DNA of 64,000 nt from Selaginella moellendorffii (Eukaryota; Streptophyta; Lycopodiopsida; Selaginellales; Selaginellaceae). The stretch's first letter is position 1, and the number at the start of each line of letters is the position of its first letter. A program made the translations under genes and the position numbers. The notes beneath the pieces were generated by a model. The model worked only from the letters and a program-made list of their open reading frames with translations, did no database searches and was not told the origin of the DNA. Positions 43,788 through 54,393 of this stretch are shown piece by piece. The stretch covers positions 2,263,663-2,327,662 of the forward strand of contig NW_003314274.1 of NCBI RefSeq assembly GCF_000143415.4, given 5' to 3'.

Positions 43788-45272
43788 TCATAGCACCCAA
43801 ACCCATCCTACTATAGAGCCAAGGGAGAGTCCGGCCACGAGGAACACAACCAGTAAGATCCCAGTCGTCTCGGACTCCTCCACGGGCACGAGCTTTGGTG
43901 CCTTGATCATGATCGCGCTCGTGTAGTATCCATTTGTGATCCCCAGCAGCGCTGACACCAAGAACACCGGAACCTCGGTGCCAAGTATCCTGGGTCCATG
44001 GAGACAGACGAAAAACACTGGGAAGAAGATCAGCCTCGCGATGCAGCCACCAACGATGGCTTTCGGGTCGTCGATGAGGTAGACCGCCGTGATCGACTTC
44101 CCGAGGAGGTCGCAAACGTTGTAGCAAGCGATGATGAGAACCGGGAACCAGTCGCCCAGAGCCGCCGAGTGGACGTCCTCGGTGAGGGAGCCGGGAAAGA
44201 TCGAGAGTGTGATGAGGTAGACGAGAGCGAGAGACAGCAGCAGTCCTTTGTTCTGGCTCCAAACCCGATGGAAGCTCACTCGTCGATGAGGTGTGGAATC
44301 GGCTAGGAGAAGTGAGTCCGAGTCTTCCTCTTGCCGTGCTACTTTGGTGGAGTTCTTCTTGAGGTGGTAGCGGATGACGGGAAGAGTGGTGACAAGGTTG
44401 TAGGAGACGAGGCAGATCACCATGAAGATGACGGTAGTGATGAAGTAGACGTTCGCACTGCTGCGAAGGCCGTCGGGTGTGGAAGGCAATGCGGCCTTGG
44501 TCACGACTCGCAGGAACGAAACTAGAACACCTGTTTGCGATAACTTGTGAGAGTGTGAAGCAAGTTGCAAAGAAGAAATCGTAAAACACAGTCACACAAG
44601 GAGAATGAATAGAAGCATAGATCGAAGTAAAGGAAGAAGAAAGACACAAATCTCAGACAGAAGAATAGTGATGAAACAAAAGAGCAAAACAAGAATGCAT
44701 AGAAGAATAGATAGAAGAAAGAAAGGACTAGACGCAAATCTCAAACAGTAGAGTGACAACGATCTAGCGAACACTATGGCAGACTTACCCGACGCAGCAG
44801 TGCCGGCAACGAGCGCTTGCATGTAGCGCTCCGGTAGCTCCCCCGCCGATCCCACAAGGCTGCCCTGGACGAGGGCATCGGCGAGCCCCGTGACTCCAGT
44901 AGCAGCGATTGTGATGTAATGCGTGGCGCTGGACGGCTTGCTCACGCTCTCGTCCATGATTGGAACGATGAGCATCATGAGGAGGAAAAGGACAAGGCCC
45001 AGATTGATCCGGATCCGCGGCTCGATGGCGCCGGCCTTGAATGTGAGGTAGAGCAGCAGCAGGAGGGCCGGGAACATGTAGAAGATCGAGAATACCCGAT
45101 CGATGTGCGTGCCAGGGTAAAGGAAATCGAAATAATCCACCGCTGTGATGAAGGCGTTCCACGGGAGGAGGAATCCGGCGCCAAGGATGAAGAAGCTGAT
45201 GTAGGCAAGCTTGAAGTGATCGCGCGGCTCCTTCTCATCCTGGAAATCCAGCTTCTCCTCGTCGTTCTCCAT
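43788..45272 (-). CDS. Equilibrative nucleoside transporter (ENT/SLC29 family)
   Basis: Two exons (45272-44789 and 44530-43788) join to 408 residues, usual for plant ENTs. After a short acidic cytosolic start come membrane segments including LAYISFFILGAGFLLPWNAF (the conserved ENT PWNxF motif), YMFPALLLLLYLTF and GLVLFLLMMLIVPIM. A loop with EEDSDSLLLADSTPHRR and several C-terminal segments follow (VPVFLVSALLGITNGYYTSA, GILLVVFLVAGLSLGSIVGW). About 11 membrane helices are expected. ENTs carry nucleosides across plasma membrane or tonoplast. A decayed copy lies at 39108-40006. It is head-to-head with the gene at 45344. Confidence 0.93.
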
Positions 45273-45343
45273 CGCGTCAGACGACCTCTTGGAAGAACCC
45301 TAAAATCTGGGATCTAGGGCTTTGAAAAAATTATATTTTGGCT
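45273..45343. promoter_or_regulatory. 71-bp shared start region between divergent genes
   Basis: The two ATGs are 71 bases apart. The interval has AACCCTAAAATC and GATCTAGGGC (telo-box half motifs) and a TTATATTTTGG stretch just before the plus-strand start. Confidence 0.5.
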
Positions 45344-46066
45344 ATGAAGAGGAGGGCCCCAACGGCGTCGTGCGGCGCCAGGCGCGCAATCACTCCGGGT
45401 AAGAAATTCGTGGCCGCTGCAAATGACGCACAGCCAAATCCCGTCACGCCGCCCCTCCAGCAATCGACATCGCCCGAAATGCCGCTGCCAGAGACTGGAT
45501 CCAAGCGGAGGAGGATGAAATTGGGGGCTGCGAGCAGGGATTCTACCGCTTCGTCTAGCCGATCGATTTCTTCCAGCGAAGTGGTTTACGGGAGCCCCGT
45601 GATGGGCCTGGCAGTGGGGCGTTTCAGAGATCGGCGCAAGACCAGGCCAACGGCCATTCTCACCACGATCGATGGGAACGATTGTTTGACTTTGAGGCCT
45701 GCCATGGCGTCCGTCCGCTGGCTGAGCTCCTCCACCCTGGACAGGAGCTCCTCCAGGGATGGCAGTGGCGACAAAGAGAATGAGACTAGCTTTGAGTTTC
45801 CATTGGCCGGAGGTGAGGGAGGAGGATCGATCGAGCAAGCTGACAATCTTTCTCCAGAAACTCTGGAGGAGACAAACGTTTTTCCCGGGACTCTGGAGGA
45901 GACAAACGTAACTCTGGAGGAGAATCTCTCGAGAAACAGCTCGACAAAGTCCTGGAAAACTCCACTATTAACTCTTCCAGGAACTCTGGAGGAGAATCTC
46001 TCGAGAAACAGCTTGACAAAGTCCTGGAAAAAGCCACTTTTAACTTCTCCAGAAGAGAATCTCTAG
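45344..46066 (+). CDS. Unrecognised basic, disordered protein with KEN box and two 24-residue repeats
   Basis: A single frame of 240 residues starts MKRRAPTASCGARRAITPGK and is rich in Ser, Arg, Lys and Pro, with a likely nuclear signal (SKRRRMK, about 53-59). A KEN box occurs in GDKENE (144-146), which in many cell-cycle proteins marks them for APC/C-dependent destruction. The end holds two near-perfect repeats, residues 190-213 and 214-237 (TLEENLSRNSSTKSWKTPLL in the first), preceded by two shorter LEETNV units. I recognise no domain. A cell-cycle or chromatin role is only an inference from KEN and composition. Confidence 0.6.
   Translation: MKRRAPTASCGARRAITPGKKFVAAANDAQPNPVTPPLQQSTSPEMPLPETGSKRRRMKLGAASRDSTASSSRSISSSEVVYGSPVMGLAVGRFRDRRKTRPTAILTTIDGNDCLTLRPAMASVRWLSSSTLDRSSSRDGSGDKENETSFEFPLAGGEGGGSIEQADNLSPETLEETNVFPGTLEETNVTLEENLSRNSSTKSWKTPLLTLPGTLEENLSRNSLTKSWKKPLLTSPEENL
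45911..46054 (+). repeat. Two 72-bp in-frame tandem repeats
   Basis: Units 45911-45982 and 45983-46054 keep the reading frame and differ at few positions. A third partial unit follows around 46055-46085. The same unit also appears once at the edge of the duplicated block near 40007-40040. Confidence 0.85.
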
Positions 46067-46320
46067 AGAAACAGCTTGACTTTTAACTGAAAGGAAGCGT
46101 TGGCGATTTCTGGAAGATGGATTTATTTGCAAAGAACCTGGACGACGAGAGCTCTCTATACGTAAACTCTGGACAAAATGTACAAACTGCTGGGGCTGAG
46201 CGTCGGAGTCGACTACTCTGATCAAGAAAAAAAACACATGAAGAGATTTTAGAGCTCTGACAAGGTAGAGAACAAAACAATTTACCTTGTGTAAGTGCAT
46301 TATTTGGAAAAATCCTTTGC

Positions 46321-47909
46321 TTACTCCTGCTGGACTTGGAGCACCACTTTGCCCTGTGAATCCTTGTTTTCTCTCGCCGTTTGAGCTTTCGCGGCTTCAT
46401 CCAAACTGAAAGTTTCTCCGACTGGGATCTTGAGGCGTCCTTCTTTCGCAAGCCGAGCTATTTGTTCCAGGCCTTCGGCATCCGTCCTCATGATTATCCA
46501 AGAGTAGTCTGCGCAGGCTCGAATGTTAAAACGTATGCTGAGGAGAGATCAAGCTTTACCAATGCCATGCGACTGAGTGTACTGCATTCGCTTCCGCAAG
46601 AGCGTCGCTGTCGCAATGCCGCCTCCAACAATGAGGCCGTATTTGTCTGCCAGTTTCACCGCTTCTCCCTGCGACGAGTGCTTCGTTTGAGCACGAGGAG
46701 GCTATAATCTAAAAAGAGATTCACCTGCAGCGTCATGTAGTGACCACCACGCTTCAGCACGTTAACTCCAAGTGCTTCTGTGGTCTCCACACCGATTGTG
46801 TCAAGTACAGCATCGAATCGCCAGGTAAGTTGCTCTCTTGTGTTCTGGAAGCGTAGACGTTATTCGAAAGCTTTGTAGTAAAGGTGGATTATACCTCGGA
46901 AGTGTAGTCCACGATAAGCTCGGCGCCAGCTTCCCCGACGCGACTACAACTTCGTTTGCCACAAGTGGCAGCCACCGAGCAGCCAGCAGCTCGAGCGAGC
47001 TGAATGGCTGCTAAGCCGACCGCGCCTCCCCCGCCCATGATCAGCACCTTCTGCCTGCACCCCAAAGTCTAAGATTGCAACTGCAACAGCCATATCACAA
47101 CGAAATGATAAAACCTCTGCTCTCTCATTCATGCTACACGCAGAACGTTTACCCGCTCTTCATTCTGGCAGTGCTCCACAGTGCTCGCCACGCAGTCAGT
47201 GCGGCAAAGGGAATGGCAGCTGCTTCCTGGCACATAGACACAGCAGCGTTTAGTCGACAAAGCAAACAAGTGCAAAGTCAACAAAGCAAGGAGAAAAACA
47301 ACGCTAACACGAAGAAACAGCTAGAAAACGGAACAGCGAAGCATGGAACCAAACTTCGCGAAGAAACAGCAAGAAACCAGCAAAAGGAAAAAAAAAAAAA
47401 AAAAAAAACATCACATACCACATGAGTGAGTGACTTTGGCTTGAGGGCAAGCTGTTCCTCTTGGAGTATCGCGTAGTCACTGTAAGTACCTCGCACAGCA
47501 GTCGGATGAAGCGCTCCAAAGACATGCTGGCCTACGTGGAGCCGCTTCACTCCATTGCCGATGGCCACAATCTCTCCACTCACATCTCTTCCCAGAACGA
47601 TTGGAAGAAGAGGCTGGAAAAGAGACCTCCCGTATCCTTCTCTCATCTGTGACAAACAAACAGTAGTTAGATAAATTTCTGGTGGAGATTGCTACACGCT
47701 CGATCGTTTCTTACCTTGATATCCAGAGGATTCACGCCGGCGGCGACCGTGCGGACAAGCACTTCCTCGGCCTCCAAATGCGGCACGGGCACATCCTTGC
47801 GCAGCTCCAAGACCTCGGGGCCGCCGAATCGCGGCAGCACGACCGCCCGGCATGTCGAGATGCTCCTGCTGTGGCCACGGCAGTAGGGCGAAGCGAGCCA
47901 GCGCCTCAT
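46321..47909 (-). CDS. RTN4IP1-like mitochondrial quinone oxidoreductase (MDR superfamily)
   Basis: Seven exons join in frame from ATG 47909 to TAA 46321. The Arg/Ser-rich start MRRWLASPYCRGHSRSISTC fits a mitochondrial presequence. The GroES-like domain follows (VLPRFGGPEVLELRKDVPVP, EVLVRTVAAGVNPLDIK, PIVLGRDVSGEIVAIGNGV, GQHVFGALHP). The NADPH-binding fold is GQKVLIMGGGGAVGLAAIQL, then FDAVLDTIGVETTEALGV and LKRGGHYMTLQ. The end is MRTDAEGLEQIARLAKEGRL through GETFSLDEAAKAQ to KVVLQVQQE. The family lacks the zinc ligands of true alcohol dehydrogenases. Animal RTN4IP1 is a mitochondrial NADPH oxidoreductase linked to coenzyme Q biosynthesis. A decayed copy lies at 40007-41300. Confidence 0.92.
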
Positions 47910-48055
47910 GAATCGATCGCGCGGAAGAGGAGGAAGAAATTTAGGGTTTATGGCAACTGAGCAAACAGAGCTAAAAACCCCGTGTCGGGTTTAGGGTTGA
48001 GGAGAAGAAAGCGGAGAGAGCGAGATAGGGGGGAAAAAAGAGAGAGCGCGCCGAC

Positions 48056-48084
48056 GATGATGGCGATGGCGATGGCGATGGCGC
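48056..48084. repeat. GATGGC hexanucleotide run
   Basis: About four tandem GATGGC units lie in the upstream or leader region of RAPTOR. They would read as Met-Ala repeats if translated in one frame. Confidence 0.8.
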
Positions 48085-48423
48085 TGTGTGTCGCGGAGAT
48101 TGGCAATGGCAGCAGCGGCATCGGCCAGGTTTTGCAGACAAGCGCTCCCCAGCTTGTGCGATAATGCTGCCAATGGTTTCAGATGGGAGCGTGTGGGCGG
48201 CGCTGCCCTCCTCCTCTTCCTCGTCCCTGGCCGTCGCTGCGATACTCTCGGCAATCTTCTCGCATCGCTACTTCACCATGCTATGCTCAACCCTTGGGAT
48301 AGGAGTCGTATCGTCGTCCGTGACTTAGAACAGGGAAGAGATTCCGACGCGCGTGGCGCTTGTACAGAGAAGGGGAAGGAAACGAATTTGTTGGATGGGA
48401 TCAGTGCTGGAGGAGAATGTCCG

Positions 48424-51400
48424 ATGATGGAGATCGCTACTCCCGATGATACAGAACCGGGCCAAAATGCGGGGCCGTCGCCCCCAGGTGAAGAAGACCA
48501 GCATGGCGACGAAGCTTGCGGTGTCTTCGCCCAGCACTGTACTTATCTCGCGGATCTTCGCCATCACTCGCTTCAAGCTTTGATCTCTTTCGGCCCTCCC
48601 GACACCGGGCTCTTGTCAAAATGGAGGATGAAAGACCGGGTACGCTGCTTCGGTTAAGAAAAAAGCTTAATCGGTTTGTATCCTTTCCGTCTCTTGCGTT
48701 TCAGATGAAGACTGTATCTGTAGCACTGGTCGTATGTCTGAATATCGGAGTGGATCCACCTGATATAATCAAGGTATCACCATGCGCAAGGATGGAGTGC
48801 TGGATAGGTATTTCTTTCTTCTTTTACTTTGATGTTTTTGCTGTTCCTTGTGTTTGATGGCTGTTTCTGTTGATAGATCCGTCATCTCTGGCGCCTCAGA
48901 AGGCTCTTGATACAATTGGCAAAAATCTGCAATCGCAGTATGCGCTCTGGCAGCCGAGGGTATGGCTATGCATGTTTTGCATTGAAGGGTTAAGTTCCAA
49001 TACTTCCATGCAGGCCCGCTACAAGCTAGCGCTGGATCCTACAGCTGACGAGGTGAAGAAGCTGTGCTCACAGTGCCGGAAAAATGCGAAGTCGGACAGG
49101 GTCTTGTTTCACTACAACGGGCATGGTGTGCCTAAACCCACTGTCAATGGCGAGCTCTGGTTTTTCAACAAGGTAGGCGTGACGTAGCTGTTGCTCCTGG
49201 CTGGTTGATGGATGAAGCTCTTCTGTCACAGAGCTATACGCAATATATACCGCTCTCGGTTTATGAGCTGGAGTCTTGGCTTGGCGTACCGTCTATCTAC
49301 GTTCTTGATTGCTCGGGCGCTGGTGTCGTTGTCAATGCATTTATCGAGGTAGAAAGGTTTGTCTTGACTGATTTGTTTTTCCGTGACATTTCTGTATGTA
49401 TAGAGACCCGATTGGGCACTTGGGAGTTCATCAGTTTCGGCAAAAGACTGCATATTGCTTGCAGCCTGTAGAGCAACTGAAATGCTTCCGCAGAGTTCGG
49501 GAATGCCTGCCGACGTGTTCACAGCATGTTTAACGACTCCAATCAAAATGGCGTTGAGATGGTATTGCCTATGATTTCAGTTGGATTGCTTATACGTCTT
49601 CCATGCAGGTTTTGTTCGCGGTCTTTACTTGAGTTCGACCCTGAGCTGATTGACAAGATCCCTGGAAGTCAGAACGATCGGAAGACCCTCCTTGGAGAAC
49701 TAAATTGGATCTTTACGGCAATCACCGATACCATAGCATGGAATGTGCTTCCTCCAGGTGCAAATCTCACTCTATATGTTTTGTTGTGTGTACTGATTTA
49801 GAATGTATGCAGACCTGTTTCAACGATTGTTTCGACAGGACCTTTTGGTGGCTACCCTCTTCCGAAACTTTTTACTGGCAGAACGGATTATGCGATCCGT
49901 GAACTGCTCTCCTGCTTGTTACCCATGCTTGCCTTTGACACATCAGCACTCAATGTGGTAAGCAAGCATACTGAATCTTATGTGGACTTGAACGCTGACG
50001 TTTCTTAACAAGGTTTGCATGGGATATGGCTGCGGAAACCTGTCTTTCGCAACTTCCCTCTTTAGTCAAAGATCCAAATGCTGAATTTCAGGTATTGAGC
50101 ATTATCCTTGTGAAAAAAGCTGAAAACGTGTCCTGCGCAGCCGAGTCCATTTTTTACGGATCAGTTGACAGCGTTCGAAGTATGGCTTGAGCACGGATCA
50201 GCGAGTAAAAGACCACCAGAGCAGCTTCCAATAGTTCTTCAGGCAATTGTCCACGTTGCTTATCCTAAGCCTTTTTTGTGTTTTCAACAGGTTCTTTTAA
50301 GTCAATCTCATCGTTTTCGGGCTTTGGTACTTTTAGGAAGGTTCTTGGATATGGGGGCATGGGCTGTGAACCTGGTATGTATATGTTTAATTTCTTTTGT
50401 TTGTGTATAAATCCCTTGATTGATTTTATTTTCGTTTTCAGGCTCTTTCGGTTGGCATTTTCCCTTACGTGCTTAAGCTGCTTCTGACAACCGCCACTGA
50501 ACTTCGGCAAATTTTACTATTTATTTGGGCCAAAATTCTTGCCCATGACAAGGTAATGGCATTACTGAGCAGTAGATTGCATCCTGCTTCTTGAACTGTT
50601 TTGCAGTCCTGTCAAGTTGATCTGGTTAAAGATGGTGGGCACAAATATTTTATCAGATTCCTGGACAGTCCAGACGTGTACGCTGAACAACAGGCAATGG
50701 CAGCTTTCGTTTTATCAGTTATTATCGATGGACTTCCTCGGGGCCAAATTGAATGCTTTCAATCTGGATTGATCGACATTTGCTTGAGACATATCGTTCC
50801 TGCACGTGGAGAACCGTTGCTCATGCAGTGGTTGTGCCTGTGTGTTGGTAAGATCTGGGATGGTTTCGCCAAAGCACAGCTGCTAGCTCTTCACACAAAT
50901 GCGTCTTCCACGCTAGCACAACTCCTGTCCGAGCCTCAACCAGAGGTATACATTGGAAAAGCTGACTTTGTCTGACTTTATAATTTTCACAGGTTCGTGC
51001 CGCAGCAGCTTATGCTCTGGGAACGATAATAAAGGCTAAGAGCGTTAACGAAGAGGATTCGGCCCTTGATGACGACGACGAAGAGGCTAGGCTTAGAATG
51101 GAACAGGATGTTATGAAGACATTGTTGAAAGTAGTAAACGACGGGAGTCCTCTCGTTCGGGCTGAACTTGCCATTGGTAAGGATTTTTCTATCTCTTTTC
51201 CTCACTAACATTGCAATTTGTATCCTCACTAACGTTGCAATTTGTATTTCAGCGTTGGCCAGATTAACTGTCAGACATGACCAGAATCTGCGATTTGCTG
51301 CCGCAGCGTACTTAAAGCCTCCGTCGAACCCCGGAATCATGGCTTTGGCAGGATTGAATTCCAACAGAACTCCGACGAGCAGTGTAAATATTTCCGGTCA

Positions 51401-53485
51401 GTTTTTCTTCTCTGGAAATGCTCGTGGTACCGCTTCGGCTCCTGCTTCACCGGAAGGTTTCAACTTCGTCGAGAATGAACTTATCAATGGGTTGATGCGG
51501 CCAAGAAGACTGCAAATGGAAGAGAGTGGCGTTTACGTTCGGTGCGTGGCAGCTGCTTATTCCCTGGTAAGGGATCCTTGCCCGTGGGTTGCTAAACTCG
51601 GCCACGAAGTTTTGAGGAGAATAGGTGTCGAAGCGTACGTCATGCAGACAGGCAAAACTCTCAAGTCCGGAGCCAAACAAGCCACCAGTGCTTTTCCACG
51701 TTCTTCTTCCTGGTTTGACAGCAATATAGGTGAGCAGGGTCACATGTTGTTACTTTTTACTGAGTCTTCGCCGATTTTGCAGGAAGTTTAACAATGCCAT
51801 TCAGAGGTGCTTCCAGTTCTGCTAGTCCTCCGTCTAATTTGCTTTCGGGAAGTCCAATGAACATGAGACGCGTACCTTCTCTCGAGTTTCCTTCGGAAAG
51901 TGATTCCGGACTTGGTTCATCTCAAGTTCCCGCTTCGGACGATTTCAAAGAACTTCCAGAGTCTGTTTTATACAGGTGGAGCTGCGGGCATTTTGCTCGG
52001 CCTTTACTCGAGACTTCCCACGACGAGGAGGAAACGGCATTAATTGCCAGAGAAGCAAGGGAAAGGACTGCTTTAGAAGGAGCATCCAAATGCCGACATT
52101 CGAGTGAGTTTGAAACAGATTTCATCAGTTTTAATTTGGTATATGGTTTCTGCAGCTGTCAACGTAGTGACGTACCAAATGGCAACATGGGATATGAATT
52201 CTGAGTACGGTACCAAGGCTGTTCTCCTCCATCCATTTCTTCCGCTTGCTTGTACCGCAGATGACAATGAAACTATCAGGTGAGCATTGGTTGGAATTCT
52301 GAACTGGCATTTATGTTATGAAAGCAGAATTTGGAGTCACGAAGATGGATCTTTACTAAACGACTTTCACAATCACGAGTCGCATAGTAAGGGTTTTTCT
52401 CGGCTTTGCTTAATCAACGAGCTTGATGAGAGCTTGCTACTCGCAGCATCAAGTAGGATGAAATCACCGTGATTTTTTCTCGAACTGAAGTGTGCAATTC
52501 TCAGGCGACGGAAGCGTTCGAGTGTGGAGAGATTACCTTGTGAAAGGTGAACAGCAGCTTGCAACTGCTTGGCAGGCCATACAGGGTCACAGGCCTGGCG
52601 CTCGAGGAATTAACGCAGTTGTGGAATGGCAGCAATCGACTGGATATCTGGTATGCACTGCGTCCTTTAAATAGACATTACGATGGTCCTTGCAGTACGC
52701 GTCTGGAGATATTTCGTCGATCATGATATGGGACGTTGATGCCGAAACACTCGTGTTAAGGCTGCCTTCTCAACCCGATACAAGTGTTTCTGCGATGGTA
52801 AGACCGTGTTGCTAACTTATTCGCTTAGTTTTTAAGAAGTTCGTGTTCTAGGCTGCCTCGCTGATCCATAATGGCCTTTTTCTGGCGGGTTGTGGAAACG
52901 GGTCTTTCATGATGTTTGATGTTCGGAAGCAAGACAAGTAAGCTGTTTTTGGATTATTCCGATTGTGAGTTAACTGTGTCTTGACAGGCAAGTGTTCTCC
53001 CAGAAGGCGCATTTCCAGAGAGTCGCGGGCATAGATTTTGTCCAGTCAGGAATAGACACAACCGAGGTCTGGATAATCTGTCGCTCACACTCCTCAAGAA
53101 TCCGTGACACGGATATCCTTTGCAGGTGGTCTCTGCATCTCAAGCCGGGGACATAAAAATATACGACGTCCGCAAGCTGGACCTCCCGGTCGTGAGTGTC
53201 GAGGCTCACAAGGGGCACTTAACGTCGCTGGCAGCGCACCGCTACGCGCCAGTCCTTGCCAGCGGCTCCTCCAAGCAGTCCATCAAAGTTTTCAGCGCGA
53301 CCAGTGGCGACCAACTTAGCATGATACGCTACCACCAGAGCATCTTTGGGAAGAGTATCGGCCCCGTGAGCTGCTTGTCGTTTCACCCGTACAGCGTTCT
53401 CCTAGCTGCTGGTGCTTCCACAGACTCCATCGTTTCCATTTACGCCGAGGACGGTGCTGCCGCTAGTAACTCGTCCACCTCTTGA
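48424..53485 (+). CDS. RAPTOR1: RAPTOR, regulatory subunit of TOR complex 1
   Basis: About 20 short-intron exons carry the full plant RAPTOR order. The raptor N-terminal conserved (caspase-like) domain has [34 protein letters not shown] and [12 protein letters not shown]. Next come the DCILLAAC and [15 protein letters not shown] blocks, then [20 protein letters not shown] and [24 protein letters not shown]-type repeats follow ([40 protein letters not shown]). The C-terminal WD40 propeller runs through [37 protein letters not shown] and [10 protein letters not shown] to the stop at 53485. RAPTOR recruits substrates to TORC1 for growth control. ATG 48424 (MMEIATPDD) is the first in-frame ATG of the exon, so the extreme N-terminus is uncertain. 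Head-to-head with the oxidoreductase gene. Confidence 0.95.
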
Positions 53486-54087
53486 GGCCAGGCAGGGAGG
53501 AAAAGAGCGGCAAATGGCGCTCCTTTCTTTGTACAGAGTCTCTGCTCGCGCGGCCGCTCGCTCCTGCCGCTCCGAGCGTGACTTGTATTATAATTGCGAA
53601 GGTATACCAGCTGCTCATTTGATACCTGCTGTTGGTTTTTTCTTTAAATCCTTGACTTACTGAGAGTTTGATTCCACAATAAAACAGGTTTACTACTACT
53701 ATATGCTCTACTTCTACTCGCTCGTTCTACCTCGGTGGCTGCGGTCTTTAAATAGTCTAAAGTTGACCCAGCATTTAATACCAGCACCAGCAAACTAGGC
53801 TCTTCTTCTGGGAAACTTTGGGAAAGATAAGAAGACCATCTCTTTCTTTCTCTCATCTTAATCTTCAGCGGTCACGAACGACGACGGGACCGAGTCCAGC
53901 TCTTGGTCACTTGCTGCTGCTACAAGTATAATGTGACTACGAGGAGACTGTGACTTAAGTTTTTGCTCCGGTCAACAGCAAGGTGCAGCATGGGTAGTGC
54001 ATGATCAGCCAAGGTTGGTGACTGAGAGGAGCATAAGACAAAGACTTAGCCGGGGGTGTTTTGTCATCTCTCTCCTTCCAGAGATGG

Positions 54088-54095
54088 TATAAATA
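54088..54095 (+). promoter_or_regulatory. TATA box of the ABCG gene
   Basis: TATAAATA lies about 300 bases before the ATG at 54394, in a gap with no coding sequence. The spacing implies a leader of about 270 bases. Confidence 0.55.
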
Positions 54096-54393
54096 TGCTC
54101 CTTCTATCGAGCTGGCTTGGGGGCACGACGAGCAGAGAAGAAGATATCCGATCTTGTGAAGCAAAGTTTTGACAGGGACTTTTTGAAAAGCTCTATGCTG
54201 CTCGTGAAGTGATCGGTATCAAGAAGATCTTGTCTCGTGGAAGAAGAAGAAGCCGCCTCTCTGAAGAGAAGGGACTCTTTTAAGTTCCCGGCTATTCGAG
54301 GAAGAAGAAGGCGGGATGGTAATCTCCAGCAACAGAAATCAGCAGTGAGAGAACTTCGACTTCAGGGTCAGTCTTGTCAAGGGGAACCGAGAA

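Noticed and set aside
43998-44306. 102-codon acidic plus-strand frame opposite the nucleoside transporter
   Set aside because: It is the antisense shadow of hydrophobic codons (membrane helices read backwards give Asp/Glu-rich frames).
48088-48423. N-terminal extension of RAPTOR upstream of ATG 48424
   Set aside because: The frame stays open but begins with GTG, has no in-frame ATG and shows no RAPTOR-like sequence. It was left out of the CDS.
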